Positions 1-6,051 of a stretch of DNA of 6,051 nt are shown one piece after another. The notes below the pieces were generated by a model that saw nothing but the letters and a program-made list of their open reading frames with translations, was not told the DNA's origin and made no database searches. The translations under genes were made by a program, and so were the position numbers. Source of the stretch: Betaproteobacteria bacterium (GTDB taxonomy: Bacteria; Pseudomonadota; Gammaproteobacteria; Burkholderiales; CANMPU01); contig CANMPU010000067.1 of NCBI GenBank assembly GCA_947499755.1, positions 1 to 6,051 of the forward strand. The letters run 5' to 3'. The number at the start of each line of letters is the position of its first letter. Position 1 is the first letter of the stretch.

Positions 1-9
1 AAGATAAAT

Positions 10-288
10 ATGTCCAGACTTGTGAACTGCATTAAATTGGGCCGTGAGGCGGAGGGCCTAGACTTTCCACCGTATCCAGGCGAATTAGGAAAAAAAATAT
101 TCGAGCACGTGTCTAAAGAAGCATGGAAACTATGGCTAGAACAACAGAAGATGTTGGTAAATGAAATGCGCCTAAATCTTGCGGATAGTAAATCACGTAA
201 ATATCTTGCCGAACAAATGGAAAAACATTTCTTTGGTGGCGGTGCGGAGACGGCCTCGGGCTATGTACCGCCGTCGACAAATTCGTGA
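10..288 (+). CDS. yggX: Probable Fe(II)-trafficking protein, YggX family
   Basis: This 92-residue protein matches the YggX family in length (about 90 residues) and along its whole sequence. Visible family marks are the conserved Cys7 near the N-terminus, the [19 protein letters not shown] block at about residues 12-30, the SKEAWKLW segment, and a C-terminal part ending in GYVPP. YggX proteins are small cytosolic proteins linked to labile iron handling and protection of Fe-S clusters from oxidative damage; the biochemical mechanism is less settled than the name suggests. The ATG at position 10 gives the normal family N-terminus. Only nine bases precede it, so the ribosome binding site cannot be judged well; a TAA at positions 5-7 could be the stop of an upstream gene. 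In many gammaproteobacteria the gene upstream of yggX is mutY, but that lies outside this window. No terminator hairpin is visible behind the gene. Confidence 0.95.
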   Translation: MSRLVNCIKLGREAEGLDFPPYPGELGKKIFEHVSKEAWKLWLEQQKMLVNEMRLNLADSKSRKYLAEQMEKHFFGGGAETASGYVPPSTNS

Positions 289-291
289 CTG

Positions 292-322
292 CTGTTGCAA
301 AAATCCCATTCGTAGGTAAAAG
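292..322 (+). promoter_or_regulatory. Candidate PhoB-box-like promoter upstream of ppk1
   Basis: In the 98-nt gap before ppk1, the 18-mer CTGTTGCAAAAATCCCAT (292-309) agrees by hand alignment at 12 of 18 positions with the Pho box pattern of two CTGTCAT repeats separated by four A/T bases. An imperfect -10-like hexamer TAAAAG lies at 317-322, and TTGCAA at 295-300 could serve as a -35 with a 16-nt spacer. ppk genes are known to be PhoB-regulated in several gammaproteobacteria, which makes the match worth recording. It is weak, each half-site matches only 4 of 7, and the gap is AT-rich, so chance is a real possibility. Confidence 0.22.
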
Positions 323-323
323 C

Positions 324-342
324 TGATTACGATCAATAATCA
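324..342. promoter_or_regulatory. Short inverted repeat, possible operator
   Basis: TGATTA (324-329) and TAATCA (337-342) form a perfect 6-bp inverted repeat around a 7-nt spacer. A second copy of the right-hand half appears as GTAATC at 350-355, which also pairs with GATTAC at 325-330. The arrangement resembles a dimeric regulator site placed about 45-63 nt ahead of the ppk1 start. It is too short and AT-rich, and lacks a U tract, to be a convincing terminator. No regulator can be named from the sequence. Confidence 0.2.
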
Positions 343-386
343 TATTTAGGTAATCGTTTAAACTACGCTATTAATGCAGTAACCCT

Positions 387-2468
387 ATGAAAACTGATTT
401 ACCCCAACGTCATTTTCTGAATCGAGAGCTCGCCCAGCTCGCATTTAATGATAGAGTGTTAGCGCAGGCAGAGGACGAGCATGTTCCGTTGCTAGAACGA
501 CTTCGATTTATTTGTATTGTCAGCAACAATCTTGATGAATTTTTTGAAATACGCGTTGCTGGGCTAAAAGCCCAGATTGAGGCGGGCGCAGCGAGCGTTG
601 GGCCAGATGGTTTGACGGCGCGTCAAGTATTTACGCAAGTAGCAACACAAACGCGCGAACTTGTATCGAACCAATACAGAATTTTAAACGACGGTATTTT
701 GCCCAAGCTTGCGAGTCGTGGGATTCGTTTTTTTCAACGTAGCGCCTGGGATGATGTTCAGCGTGAATGGGTACGCTCCTATTTTTTCCGTGAACTCATG
801 CCGGTGCTTACCCCAATTGGCCTTGATCCCTCACATCCGTTCCCGCGTTTATTTAATAAGAGCTTAAATTTTGCCGTTGAGCTTTCTGGTAAAGACGCGT
901 TTGGACGAAATTCGACGGTTGCCATTGTCCAAGCGCCACGCATACTCCCTCGGGTGATTACCTTACCGACAAAAGTCGCGGGTTGCGATTTCGGGTTCGT
1001 ATTTTTGTCGTCGATACTGCACGCGCATGTTGACGAATTATTTGCCGGTATGGCGGTCTCGGGGTGCTATCAATTTCGTGTAACACGCAATAGCGATCTC
1101 TTTGTGGATGAGGAGGAAGTTAAAAATCTGCGTACTGCCCTACAAGGCGAGTTACCGCAAAGACAGTTTGGTGATGCTGTCCGTTTAGAGGTGGCCGATA
1201 ACTGCTCTGAGCCCATGGCGAATTTTTTGTTGCAACAATTTTGCTTAACCGTAGACGACATGTATAGGGTACATGGTCCAGTTAATCTAGTGCGCCTAAT
1301 AAATGTTCCTGATCGTGTCGATCGACCGGATCTCAAATATAAATTTTTTACGCCTGGAATGCCCAAGGAGTTGGCAAAACACGAAGATATGTTTGAAGCG
1401 ATACGAAAAGGCGATATTTTGTTGCACCATCCCTACCAATCCTTTCGTCCCGTTATCAACTTCATTAAACAAGCCGCGGCCGATCCCCAGGTTGTTGCAA
1501 TTAAACAGACGGTGTATCGCACCGACGCCGGCTCTGAGCTTATGGAACAGCTTATCGTCGCAGCGCGCAGCGGAAAAGAAGTCACTGTCGTCGTAGAGCT
1601 TTTAGCAAGATTTGATGAAGAAGCAAATATTAATTGGGCAGCAAAGCTTGAACAGGTTGGCGCACACGTGGTTTATGGTGTGGTAGGACATAAAACGCAT
1701 GCCAAGATGTCTATGGTCGTAAGGCGGGAGGGTGACAAACTACGGCGTTATGTGCATTTGAGCACGGGTAACTACCACTCGCGAACTGCGACGCTTTACA
1801 CCGACTTCGGTTTATTTACCGAAAATAATGAGGTGTGTGCAGACGTCAATGATGTCTTCATGCAAATGACGGGTTTAGGTAAGGCAGGAAAGCTAAAACA
1901 TATATGGCAATCGCCATTCACATTGCATTCAGAGATGCTCAAGGCGATAAAACGAGAAGCCGCAGCGGCGACCTCTGGCCGCCCGAGTGGAATAATTGCC
2001 AAAATGAATGCATTGCTCGAACCTGAGATTATCAGTGCCCTATATGAAGCGTCCATGGCTGGAGTAAAGATCGATCTCATTGTTAGGGGGGCGTGCGCAT
2101 TATGTCCGGGCATACCGGGCATGTCCGAGAATATAAAAGTACGCTCGGTCATTGGTAGATTTTTAGAGCACAGTCGAATATTTTATTTTCGCTCTAGTGG
2201 TGCCGTACTGTTATCAAGTGCTGATTGGATGGACAGAAATTTTTTCCGACGCATTGAGGCTTGTTTTCCGATTTTGGATCCTAAACTTAAGAAAAGGGTT
2301 ATCAAAGAGGGGTTGAAAATCTATCTTGCCGATAATTATCAGACGTGGGAAATGGATCGAAATGGCGTCTACAAGCGAAAAAAATCTAGACGCGGCGCGG
2401 CGCTGTGTGCGCAAGAAGCGCTTTTGTTGGAACTTTCCGCGAAACAAAGCCATGACGGTTCCGATTGA
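387..2468 (+). CDS. ppk1: Polyphosphate kinase, class 1 (PPK1)
   Basis: PPK1 reversibly transfers the gamma-phosphate of ATP to a growing inorganic polyphosphate chain through a phosphohistidine. At 693 residues it has full family length (E. coli 688). The order is an N-terminal helical domain (about 8-108, with NRELAQLAFNDRVL and SNNLDEFFEIRVAGLK), a head domain (about 110-322), and two phospholipase-D-like catalytic domains (about 325-690). Key residues are all present, three positions later than in E. coli: autophosphorylated His438 in KTHAKM, second catalytic His595 in FLEHSRI, Arg378 (VYRT), Arg408 (LLARFDEE) and Arg567 (IVRGAC). SSADWMDRN is also intact. An in-frame stop at 372-374 lies just upstream, so ATG 387 is the only ATG start fitting the family N-terminus, though no clear Shine-Dalgarno precedes it. 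It opens the polyP cluster, and its last codons overlap the next gene by 17 nt, suggesting translational coupling. It is expected to be membrane-associated or cytosolic, as in relatives. Confidence 0.98.
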   Translation: MKTDLPQRHFLNRELAQLAFNDRVLAQAEDEHVPLLERLRFICIVSNNLDEFFEIRVAGLKAQIEAGAASVGPDGLTARQVFTQVATQTRELVSNQYRILNDGILPKLASRGIRFFQRSAWDDVQREWVRSYFFRELMPVLTPIGLDPSHPFPRLFNKSLNFAVELSGKDAFGRNSTVAIVQAPRILPRVITLPTKVAGCDFGFVFLSSILHAHVDELFAGMAVSGCYQFRVTRNSDLFVDEEEVKNLRTALQGELPQRQFGDAVRLEVADNCSEPMANFLLQQFCLTVDDMYRVHGPVNLVRLINVPDRVDRPDLKYKFFTPGMPKELAKHEDMFEAIRKGDILLHHPYQSFRPVINFIKQAAADPQVVAIKQTVYRTDAGSELMEQLIVAARSGKEVTVVVELLARFDEEANINWAAKLEQVGAHVVYGVVGHKTHAKMSMVVRREGDKLRRYVHLSTGNYHSRTATLYTDFGLFTENNEVCADVNDVFMQMTGLGKAGKLKHIWQSPFTLHSEMLKAIKREAAAATSGRPSGIIAKMNALLEPEIISALYEASMAGVKIDLIVRGACALCPGIPGMSENIKVRSVIGRFLEHSRIFYFRSSGAVLLSSADWMDRNFFRRIEACFPILDPKLKKRVIKEGLKIYLADNYQTWEMDRNGVYKRKKSRRGAALCAQEALLLELSAKQSHDGSD

Positions 2469-3984
2469 AACCGAGTTTAAATTAACTCTGGCACCCGAGC
2501 ATGCCTCTCAGCTTAGACAGCATCCCTATCTAAGCGCGATCACATCTGCGAAACCAACTCGCCGTAAACTTTATAGCGTCTATTATGACACGCCGCAATT
2601 TGATCTGCGTCGCGCAGGGCTCGCGCTGCGGCTACGTCGCGAGTGCGGAAAATGGACACAGACGTTAAAAAGTGAAGGTGTCGTTAGTGTTGGCCTACAT
2701 CAACGCCCCGAGTGGGAAACACCTATTCGTAATCAGAATATAGATTTCACTATTCTAGGCGCGACACCGTATAAAAAAATATTTAGAGCAAAAAAAATAC
2801 AGCTCGCGCTTGGTCCAATATTTGTCACCGATTTTTGGCGGACAACGACGATTCTTACGCCAACTAGCGCGGGTATCGTGGAGTTGTGTGTTGATCGCGG
2901 CAAAATCATCGCTGGGCATGCAACAGAAATGATTAGCGAGATCGAGCTGGAATTACGATCGGGCCTCCCCCTAACACTATTTACCATTGCTCTTGAATTG
3001 TTGGACACAATACCTCTGCGGCCGGACCCAATGAGTAAAGCGCAACGTGGCTACGATTTGGCGGTTGGGACGCCGAAGCTTCCAGTGAAATTCGACAACG
3101 TAGCCTTGGGCGCGCATATCTCGGTGGGAGAGATCTATAAGAAAATAGCATTCGCTTGCCTGGGGCAATTACAGACCAATGAAAATGGAATGTTGGCAGG
3201 TAATGATATCGAATACTTGCACCAGATGCGCGTGGCAATTAGACGTTTACGTGCTCTCATTAGCCTCTTTTCGCATGCGATACCGCAAACCATTCCTGAT
3301 TCCGAGCTTGAGGATCTTAAGTGGCTTAGCGACAAACTAGGGAGTGCAAGAGATTGGGGCGTGGTGACGCAGCAGCAGTTACCCGATCTTGAACTAGCGT
3401 TCCCCGATCACCCGGGAATTCGATTTCTGGGAAACTACTGTCGCGAGCGGTGTGATTCTGTCAATTCGGACGTAAAGGAAATTGTGTTATCTAGCAGGTA
3501 TTCGCGGCTGTTAGTTAAACTTGCGGCGTGGCTTTACACAGATTCGTGGGCCGACCAATCTGGCGACAAAACTTATCTACTCAACACGCCAATAAAAAAT
3601 ATTGCGGATAGCGTCATAACAAAGCTTGAGAAAAAAATAGAAAAACTTGGCATGGATCGTTTTAATTTCGACGCAACACAACGGCATCGTCTGCGGATTG
3701 CCGTAAAGAAATTGCGTTATGCGCTAGATTATTTATCAGTGTTGTATCCTAAAAAGAGAGCGCAATCTTATTTGCAAGCGTTGCAATCATTACAAGAGGT
3801 ATTGGGTAAACTAAATGATATTACGACGATGAATAATTTATTGAGCGAGATCAAGAACACGAGCCTCGACTTGGAGGAGACTCAACAGATCGTGTGTGGC
3901 TGGCAAACTCACAAGGAGCAAATTTTGTTGCAGGAATTAGATGGTGCATTGGAGCGCTTCTACCGGCTGCGGCCGCTGGTTTGA
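2452..3984 (+). CDS. CYTH-CHAD fusion protein (YgiF-like polyP-binding / triphosphatase-like)
   Basis: The N-terminal half (about 1-200) is a CYTH triphosphate-tunnel domain. It has the ExExK signature (Glu6, Glu8, Lys10), YYDTP at 44-48, basic tunnel residues Arg60, Arg62, Arg63 and Lys73, and the acidic strand Glu163-Glu165-Glu167. The C-terminal half (about 225-505) is a CHAD helical domain with its two basic repeats: HQMRVAIRRLRA starting at His257 and HRLRIAVKKLRYALDYL starting at His412. CYTH enzymes of this layout (E. coli YgiF, 433 residues) hydrolyse inorganic triphosphate, and CHAD domains bind polyphosphate. The protein is therefore inferred to bind polyP and perhaps cleave short chains; activity is not proven by sequence. 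At 510 residues it is longer than YgiF. I chose ATG 2452 because the ExExK motif follows within ten residues. The frame is open upstream to an ATG at 2326, but that would add 42 residues encoded inside ppk1 with no family match. It overlaps ppk1 by 17 nt, with only a weak GGA upstream. No signal peptide or membrane segment is seen. Confidence 0.92.
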   Translation: MTVPIETEFKLTLAPEHASQLRQHPYLSAITSAKPTRRKLYSVYYDTPQFDLRRAGLALRLRRECGKWTQTLKSEGVVSVGLHQRPEWETPIRNQNIDFTILGATPYKKIFRAKKIQLALGPIFVTDFWRTTTILTPTSAGIVELCVDRGKIIAGHATEMISEIELELRSGLPLTLFTIALELLDTIPLRPDPMSKAQRGYDLAVGTPKLPVKFDNVALGAHISVGEIYKKIAFACLGQLQTNENGMLAGNDIEYLHQMRVAIRRLRALISLFSHAIPQTIPDSELEDLKWLSDKLGSARDWGVVTQQQLPDLELAFPDHPGIRFLGNYCRERCDSVNSDVKEIVLSSRYSRLLVKLAAWLYTDSWADQSGDKTYLLNTPIKNIADSVITKLEKKIEKLGMDRFNFDATQRHRLRIAVKKLRYALDYLSVLYPKKRAQSYLQALQSLQEVLGKLNDITTMNNLLSEIKNTSLDLEETQQIVCGWQTHKEQILLQELDGALERFYRLRPLV

Positions 3985-4056
3985 TTGTTGGAACGACTCT
4001 AATCTACAAAATGGGTCAGCGATTGCAACACAGGTTTTTGCTTTTGAACGAACGAC

Positions 4057-4060
4057 GAGG
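4057..4060 (+). promoter_or_regulatory. Shine-Dalgarno deciding the sixA GTG start
   Basis: GAGG lies six nt before the GTG at 4067. It is the best ribosome binding site in the window and favours GTG 4067 over the in-frame ATG at 3941, which sits inside the preceding gene. Confidence 0.6.
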
Positions 4061-4066
4061 ACGAAT

Positions 4067-4519
4067 GTGGAATTGATATTGTGGCGACATGCAGAGGCAG
4101 AAGATAAAGAGCCAGACAGTGAGAGGTGCCTCACTGAACGCGGACGTAAGCACGCGAAACGCATGGCGGAATGGCTGAAATCAAAACTACTGTCCGAGAT
4201 GACTATCATCGCGAGTCCGGCGGTAAGAGCACAACACACTGCTCTGGCACTGAGTACACACTTTTTAACTTTGCCGGAGATTGGCTTAGGCGCATCGGTC
4301 AAAACTTTTATTAAGGCAGTGAACTGGCCACAGGCTAGCGGCACGGTGATAGCTGTCGGACATCAGCCTACGGTAGGACGAGTCGCTGCCTATCTTCTTT
4401 CCGGCAAAGAAGCGGAATGGAATATCAAGAAAGGCGCGATCTGGTGGATTACTCATCGACCGGAAGAAGACGGGAAGCAGGTATTATTAAAAGCGTGCCT
4501 CAGCCCTAATTTACTTTGA
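4067..4519 (+). CDS. sixA: Phosphohistidine phosphatase SixA
   Basis: With a GTG start this is a 150-residue histidine-phosphatase-superfamily protein of SixA size (E. coli 161). The catalytic RH motif falls at residues 7-8 (LILWRHAEAED), so His8 is the phospho-acceptor at the same position as in E. coli SixA. Other active-site elements are LTERG, ASPAVRAQHTA with Arg54, and VGHQP with His99. SixA enzymes dephosphorylate phosphohistidine; the E. coli one acts on the phosphotransferase protein NPr and was first described on the HPt domain of ArcB. The open frame runs back to an ATG at 3941, but the extra 42 residues overlap the CYTH-CHAD gene, resemble nothing in the family and would displace the RH motif; GAGG before GTG 4067 settles the choice. 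The 82-nt gap ahead holds no convincing promoter or terminator. The next gene begins six nt after the stop. The substrate here is unknown; PPK1, which carries a phosphohistidine, is a speculative candidate. Confidence 0.9.
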   Translation: MELILWRHAEAEDKEPDSERCLTERGRKHAKRMAEWLKSKLLSEMTIIASPAVRAQHTALALSTHFLTLPEIGLGASVKTFIKAVNWPQASGTVIAVGHQPTVGRVAAYLLSGKEAEWNIKKGAIWWITHRPEEDGKQVLLKACLSPNLL

Positions 4520-4525
4520 GCAATC

Positions 4526-6007
4526 ATGTTTGAATCTGCGGAACTCGGGCATAGTATCAGCAAAAAATCCTTCGATAAAAAGGTCCCCATTTTGCGCGCG
4601 AATCTCTTGGATACGCAATACGATTTGTCGCAAGCAGCAAACTTTCCAGTCATTATTCTAATCGGTGGTGTCGACGGCGCTGGCAAGAGTGAAACGGTTA
4701 GCGTATTAAATGAATGGATGAACCCACGCCATATCTATACGCACGCTTTTGGTGAGTTGTCCGACGAAGAGCGTGATCGACCGCCGAATTGGCGTTTTTG
4801 GCGGGCCCTGCCGCCTAAAGGAAAAATCGGCATTCTTTATGGCTCGTGGTATAGCGCACCGATATTACGCCGCGTTTATGGCAAGACGAATAACGATAGG
4901 CTAGACCAAAGTATAGAGAAGATAGTGCGCCTAGAACGAATGTTGACGGATGAGGGCGCACTAATATTTAAATTTTGGTTTCACCTTTCCAAAGATCAGC
5001 AAAAGCAGCGGCTAAAGGCATTGGAAAAAAGCGAAAAAACACGCTGGCGTGTCACTCCCACCGATTGGGAAAGATTCGAACTCTACGACAAATTTCGCAA
5101 AATTTCAGAGCACACGCTGAGGCAAACCAGCATGGCGGCGTCTCCATGGGTCGTGGTAGAGGGAGCGGACCACTACTATCGAAGTTTAACTGTCGGGAAT
5201 ATTATTCTGGAGGCAATACGCAAGCGTTTAGATAAACCGCAACGGCAGCGCCGTGTTGAAGCACCGCCCATCGTGCCATCTATCGATAACTTGAAATTAC
5301 TACGCACTTTAAATCTGCGCCAAAAAATTACAAAATCAAAATATGAATCTGAATTGGAGAAATATCAAGGAAAGTTAAAATTGCTCGCACGCCACGACAA
5401 ATTTAAAAAAATGTCGTCGATTGTTGTATTTGAGGGCGTGGATGCGGGCGGCAAGGGCGGTGCGATACGTCGAGTAACCGCAGCGTTGGACGCGCGCTAT
5501 TGCCACATTATTCCCATTGCCGCACCTAGCGACGAGGAAAGGGCGCAACCTTATCTTTGGCGTTTTTGGCGCCAACTGCCAAGGCGTGGTCGCGTTGCGA
5601 TATTCGATCGCTCTTGGTATGGCAGAGTGTTAGTCGAACGTGTCGAGGGATATTGCACTCCCGCGGATTGGATGCGTGCTTATACGGAAATTAACGATTT
5701 TGAGGCGGAGCTGGTAGAGCATCGCTCGATTGTCGTGAAATTCTGGCTTGCGATCGACAAAGACGAGCAACTGAAACGATTCAAAGAACGAGAAAAAACG
5801 CGGTTTAAACGCTTTAAGATTACGCCAGATGATTGGCGTAACCGCAAGAAATGGGATGAGTATGAGAGTGCGGTATGCGATATGGTAGATCGAACCAGCA
5901 CCGAAATCGCACCGTGGACGCTGGTCGAGGCCAACGACAAATACTATGCTAGAGTCAAGATTTTAAAAACGTTGTGTCGGGAAATTGAAGCAGGTCTGGA
6001 TAAATAA
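4526..6007 (+). CDS. pap: Polyphosphate:AMP phosphotransferase (two-domain, class II PPK2)
   Basis: This cytosolic-looking 493-residue protein consists of two fused PPK2 kinase domains, the layout and length of class II PPK2 enzymes that use polyP to phosphorylate AMP to ADP (compare the roughly 496-residue P. aeruginosa PA3455). Domain 1 (about 40-230) has Walker A GVDGAGKS at 48-55, WRFWR at 89-93, TPTDW at 177-181 and SPW at 206-208. Domain 2 (about 296-490) has GVDAGGKG at 304-311, WRFWR at 345-349, the Walker B segment FDRSWYGR with Asp361 and Arg362, TPDDW at 433-437 and APW at 462-464. Every paired motif is exactly 256 residues apart. In domain 1 the Asp-Arg of Walker B is replaced by Tyr105-Gly106, so domain 2 is probably the catalytic one, as thought for the family. 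A charged linker (about 235-290) joins the halves. ATG 4526 follows the sixA stop by six nt with a weak GAG before it, so it is probably translated with sixA. No terminator is visible after the stop. Confidence 0.95.
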   Translation: MFESAELGHSISKKSFDKKVPILRANLLDTQYDLSQAANFPVIILIGGVDGAGKSETVSVLNEWMNPRHIYTHAFGELSDEERDRPPNWRFWRALPPKGKIGILYGSWYSAPILRRVYGKTNNDRLDQSIEKIVRLERMLTDEGALIFKFWFHLSKDQQKQRLKALEKSEKTRWRVTPTDWERFELYDKFRKISEHTLRQTSMAASPWVVVEGADHYYRSLTVGNIILEAIRKRLDKPQRQRRVEAPPIVPSIDNLKLLRTLNLRQKITKSKYESELEKYQGKLKLLARHDKFKKMSSIVVFEGVDAGGKGGAIRRVTAALDARYCHIIPIAAPSDEERAQPYLWRFWRQLPRRGRVAIFDRSWYGRVLVERVEGYCTPADWMRAYTEINDFEAELVEHRSIVVKFWLAIDKDEQLKRFKEREKTRFKRFKITPDDWRNRKKWDEYESAVCDMVDRTSTEIAPWTLVEANDKYYARVKILKTLCREIEAGLDK

Positions 6008-6051
6008 TTCGTAATTAGGAATTTACCTGCGCTGCCACGCCGGCATTGTCT

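Noticed and set aside
1796..2152. A 118-codon open frame on the minus strand inside ppk1, and similar minus-strand frames elsewhere (for example 113-343, 1070-1366, 3937-4344).
   Set aside because: All lie opposite strongly conserved coding sequence, their translations resemble no protein family, and they lack ribosome binding sites; they are shadows.
2326..2451. A 42-residue N-terminal extension of the CYTH-CHAD protein from the ATG at 2326.
   Set aside because: It lies wholly inside the ppk1 coding region in another frame, has no family resemblance, and would push the N-terminal ExExK motif to about residue 48.
3941..4066. A longer SixA starting at ATG 3941.
   Set aside because: The extra residues overlap the CYTH-CHAD gene and the gap, match nothing in SixA, and move the RH motif from its usual position; GTG 4067 with GAGG six nt upstream fits better.
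3985..4066. Possible internal promoter in the gap before sixA (TTGTTG at 3985-3990 with TACAAA at 4005-4010).
   Set aside because: The spacing is only 14 nt and the hexamers are poor; no terminator hairpin is present either. I see nothing supportable in this gap beyond the sixA ribosome binding site.
4789..5571. The 15-bp direct repeat TTGGCGTTTTTGGCG at 4789 and 5557 as a mobile-element or recombination site.
   Set aside because: Both copies encode the conserved WRFWR motif in the two homologous halves of one protein, so domain duplication explains them.
6008..6051. Tail of a convergent gene (a minus-strand frame would end at a TAA at 6015-6017) or a terminator after the PPK2 gene (AATTC at 6006-6010 with GAATT at 6019-6023).
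   Set aside because: Only about a dozen codons are visible and they match no family I recognise. The inverted repeat is five A/T-rich base pairs with no GC stem, too weak to call.

Overview
The window looks like a gammaproteobacterial chromosome segment of mixed, mid-range GC. Two things point there: a YggX-type Fe(II)-trafficking protein (a family centred on gamma- and betaproteobacteria), and a class-1 polyphosphate kinase whose motifs (RELxQLxFN, GxKTHAKM, FLEHSRI) read like the Pseudomonas-type enzyme. I cannot name a genus. All five genes lie on the + strand and are tightly packed. There is no RNA gene, mobile element, CRISPR array or long repeat.

Layout: yggX (10-288) is followed by a 98-nt gap (289-386). 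That gap is the only plausible main regulatory region; it holds a weak PhoB-box-like element and a short inverted repeat. Next comes ppk1 (387-2468). It overlaps by 17 nt a gene for a fused CYTH-CHAD protein (2452-3984). After an 82-nt gap comes sixA, a small phosphohistidine phosphatase read from a GTG start (4067-4519). Six nt later begins a two-domain PPK2-type polyphosphate:AMP phosphotransferase (4526-6007). The last 44 nt hold nothing I can assign.

Functional reading: the last four genes form a compact polyphosphate (polyP) cluster. PPK1 makes polyP from ATP and can run in reverse. The CYTH-CHAD protein is expected to bind polyP through CHAD and may hydrolyse short polyphosphates through CYTH. 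The PPK2-type enzyme uses polyP to phosphorylate AMP to ADP, and PPK1 in reverse could carry ADP on to ATP. SixA removes phosphate from histidine, and PPK1 works through a phosphohistidine, so SixA beside PPK1 raises the untested possibility that it acts on PPK1 or a partner. No exopolyphosphatase gene is present in the window. The individual families are all known; the interest is their combination in one apparent operon.
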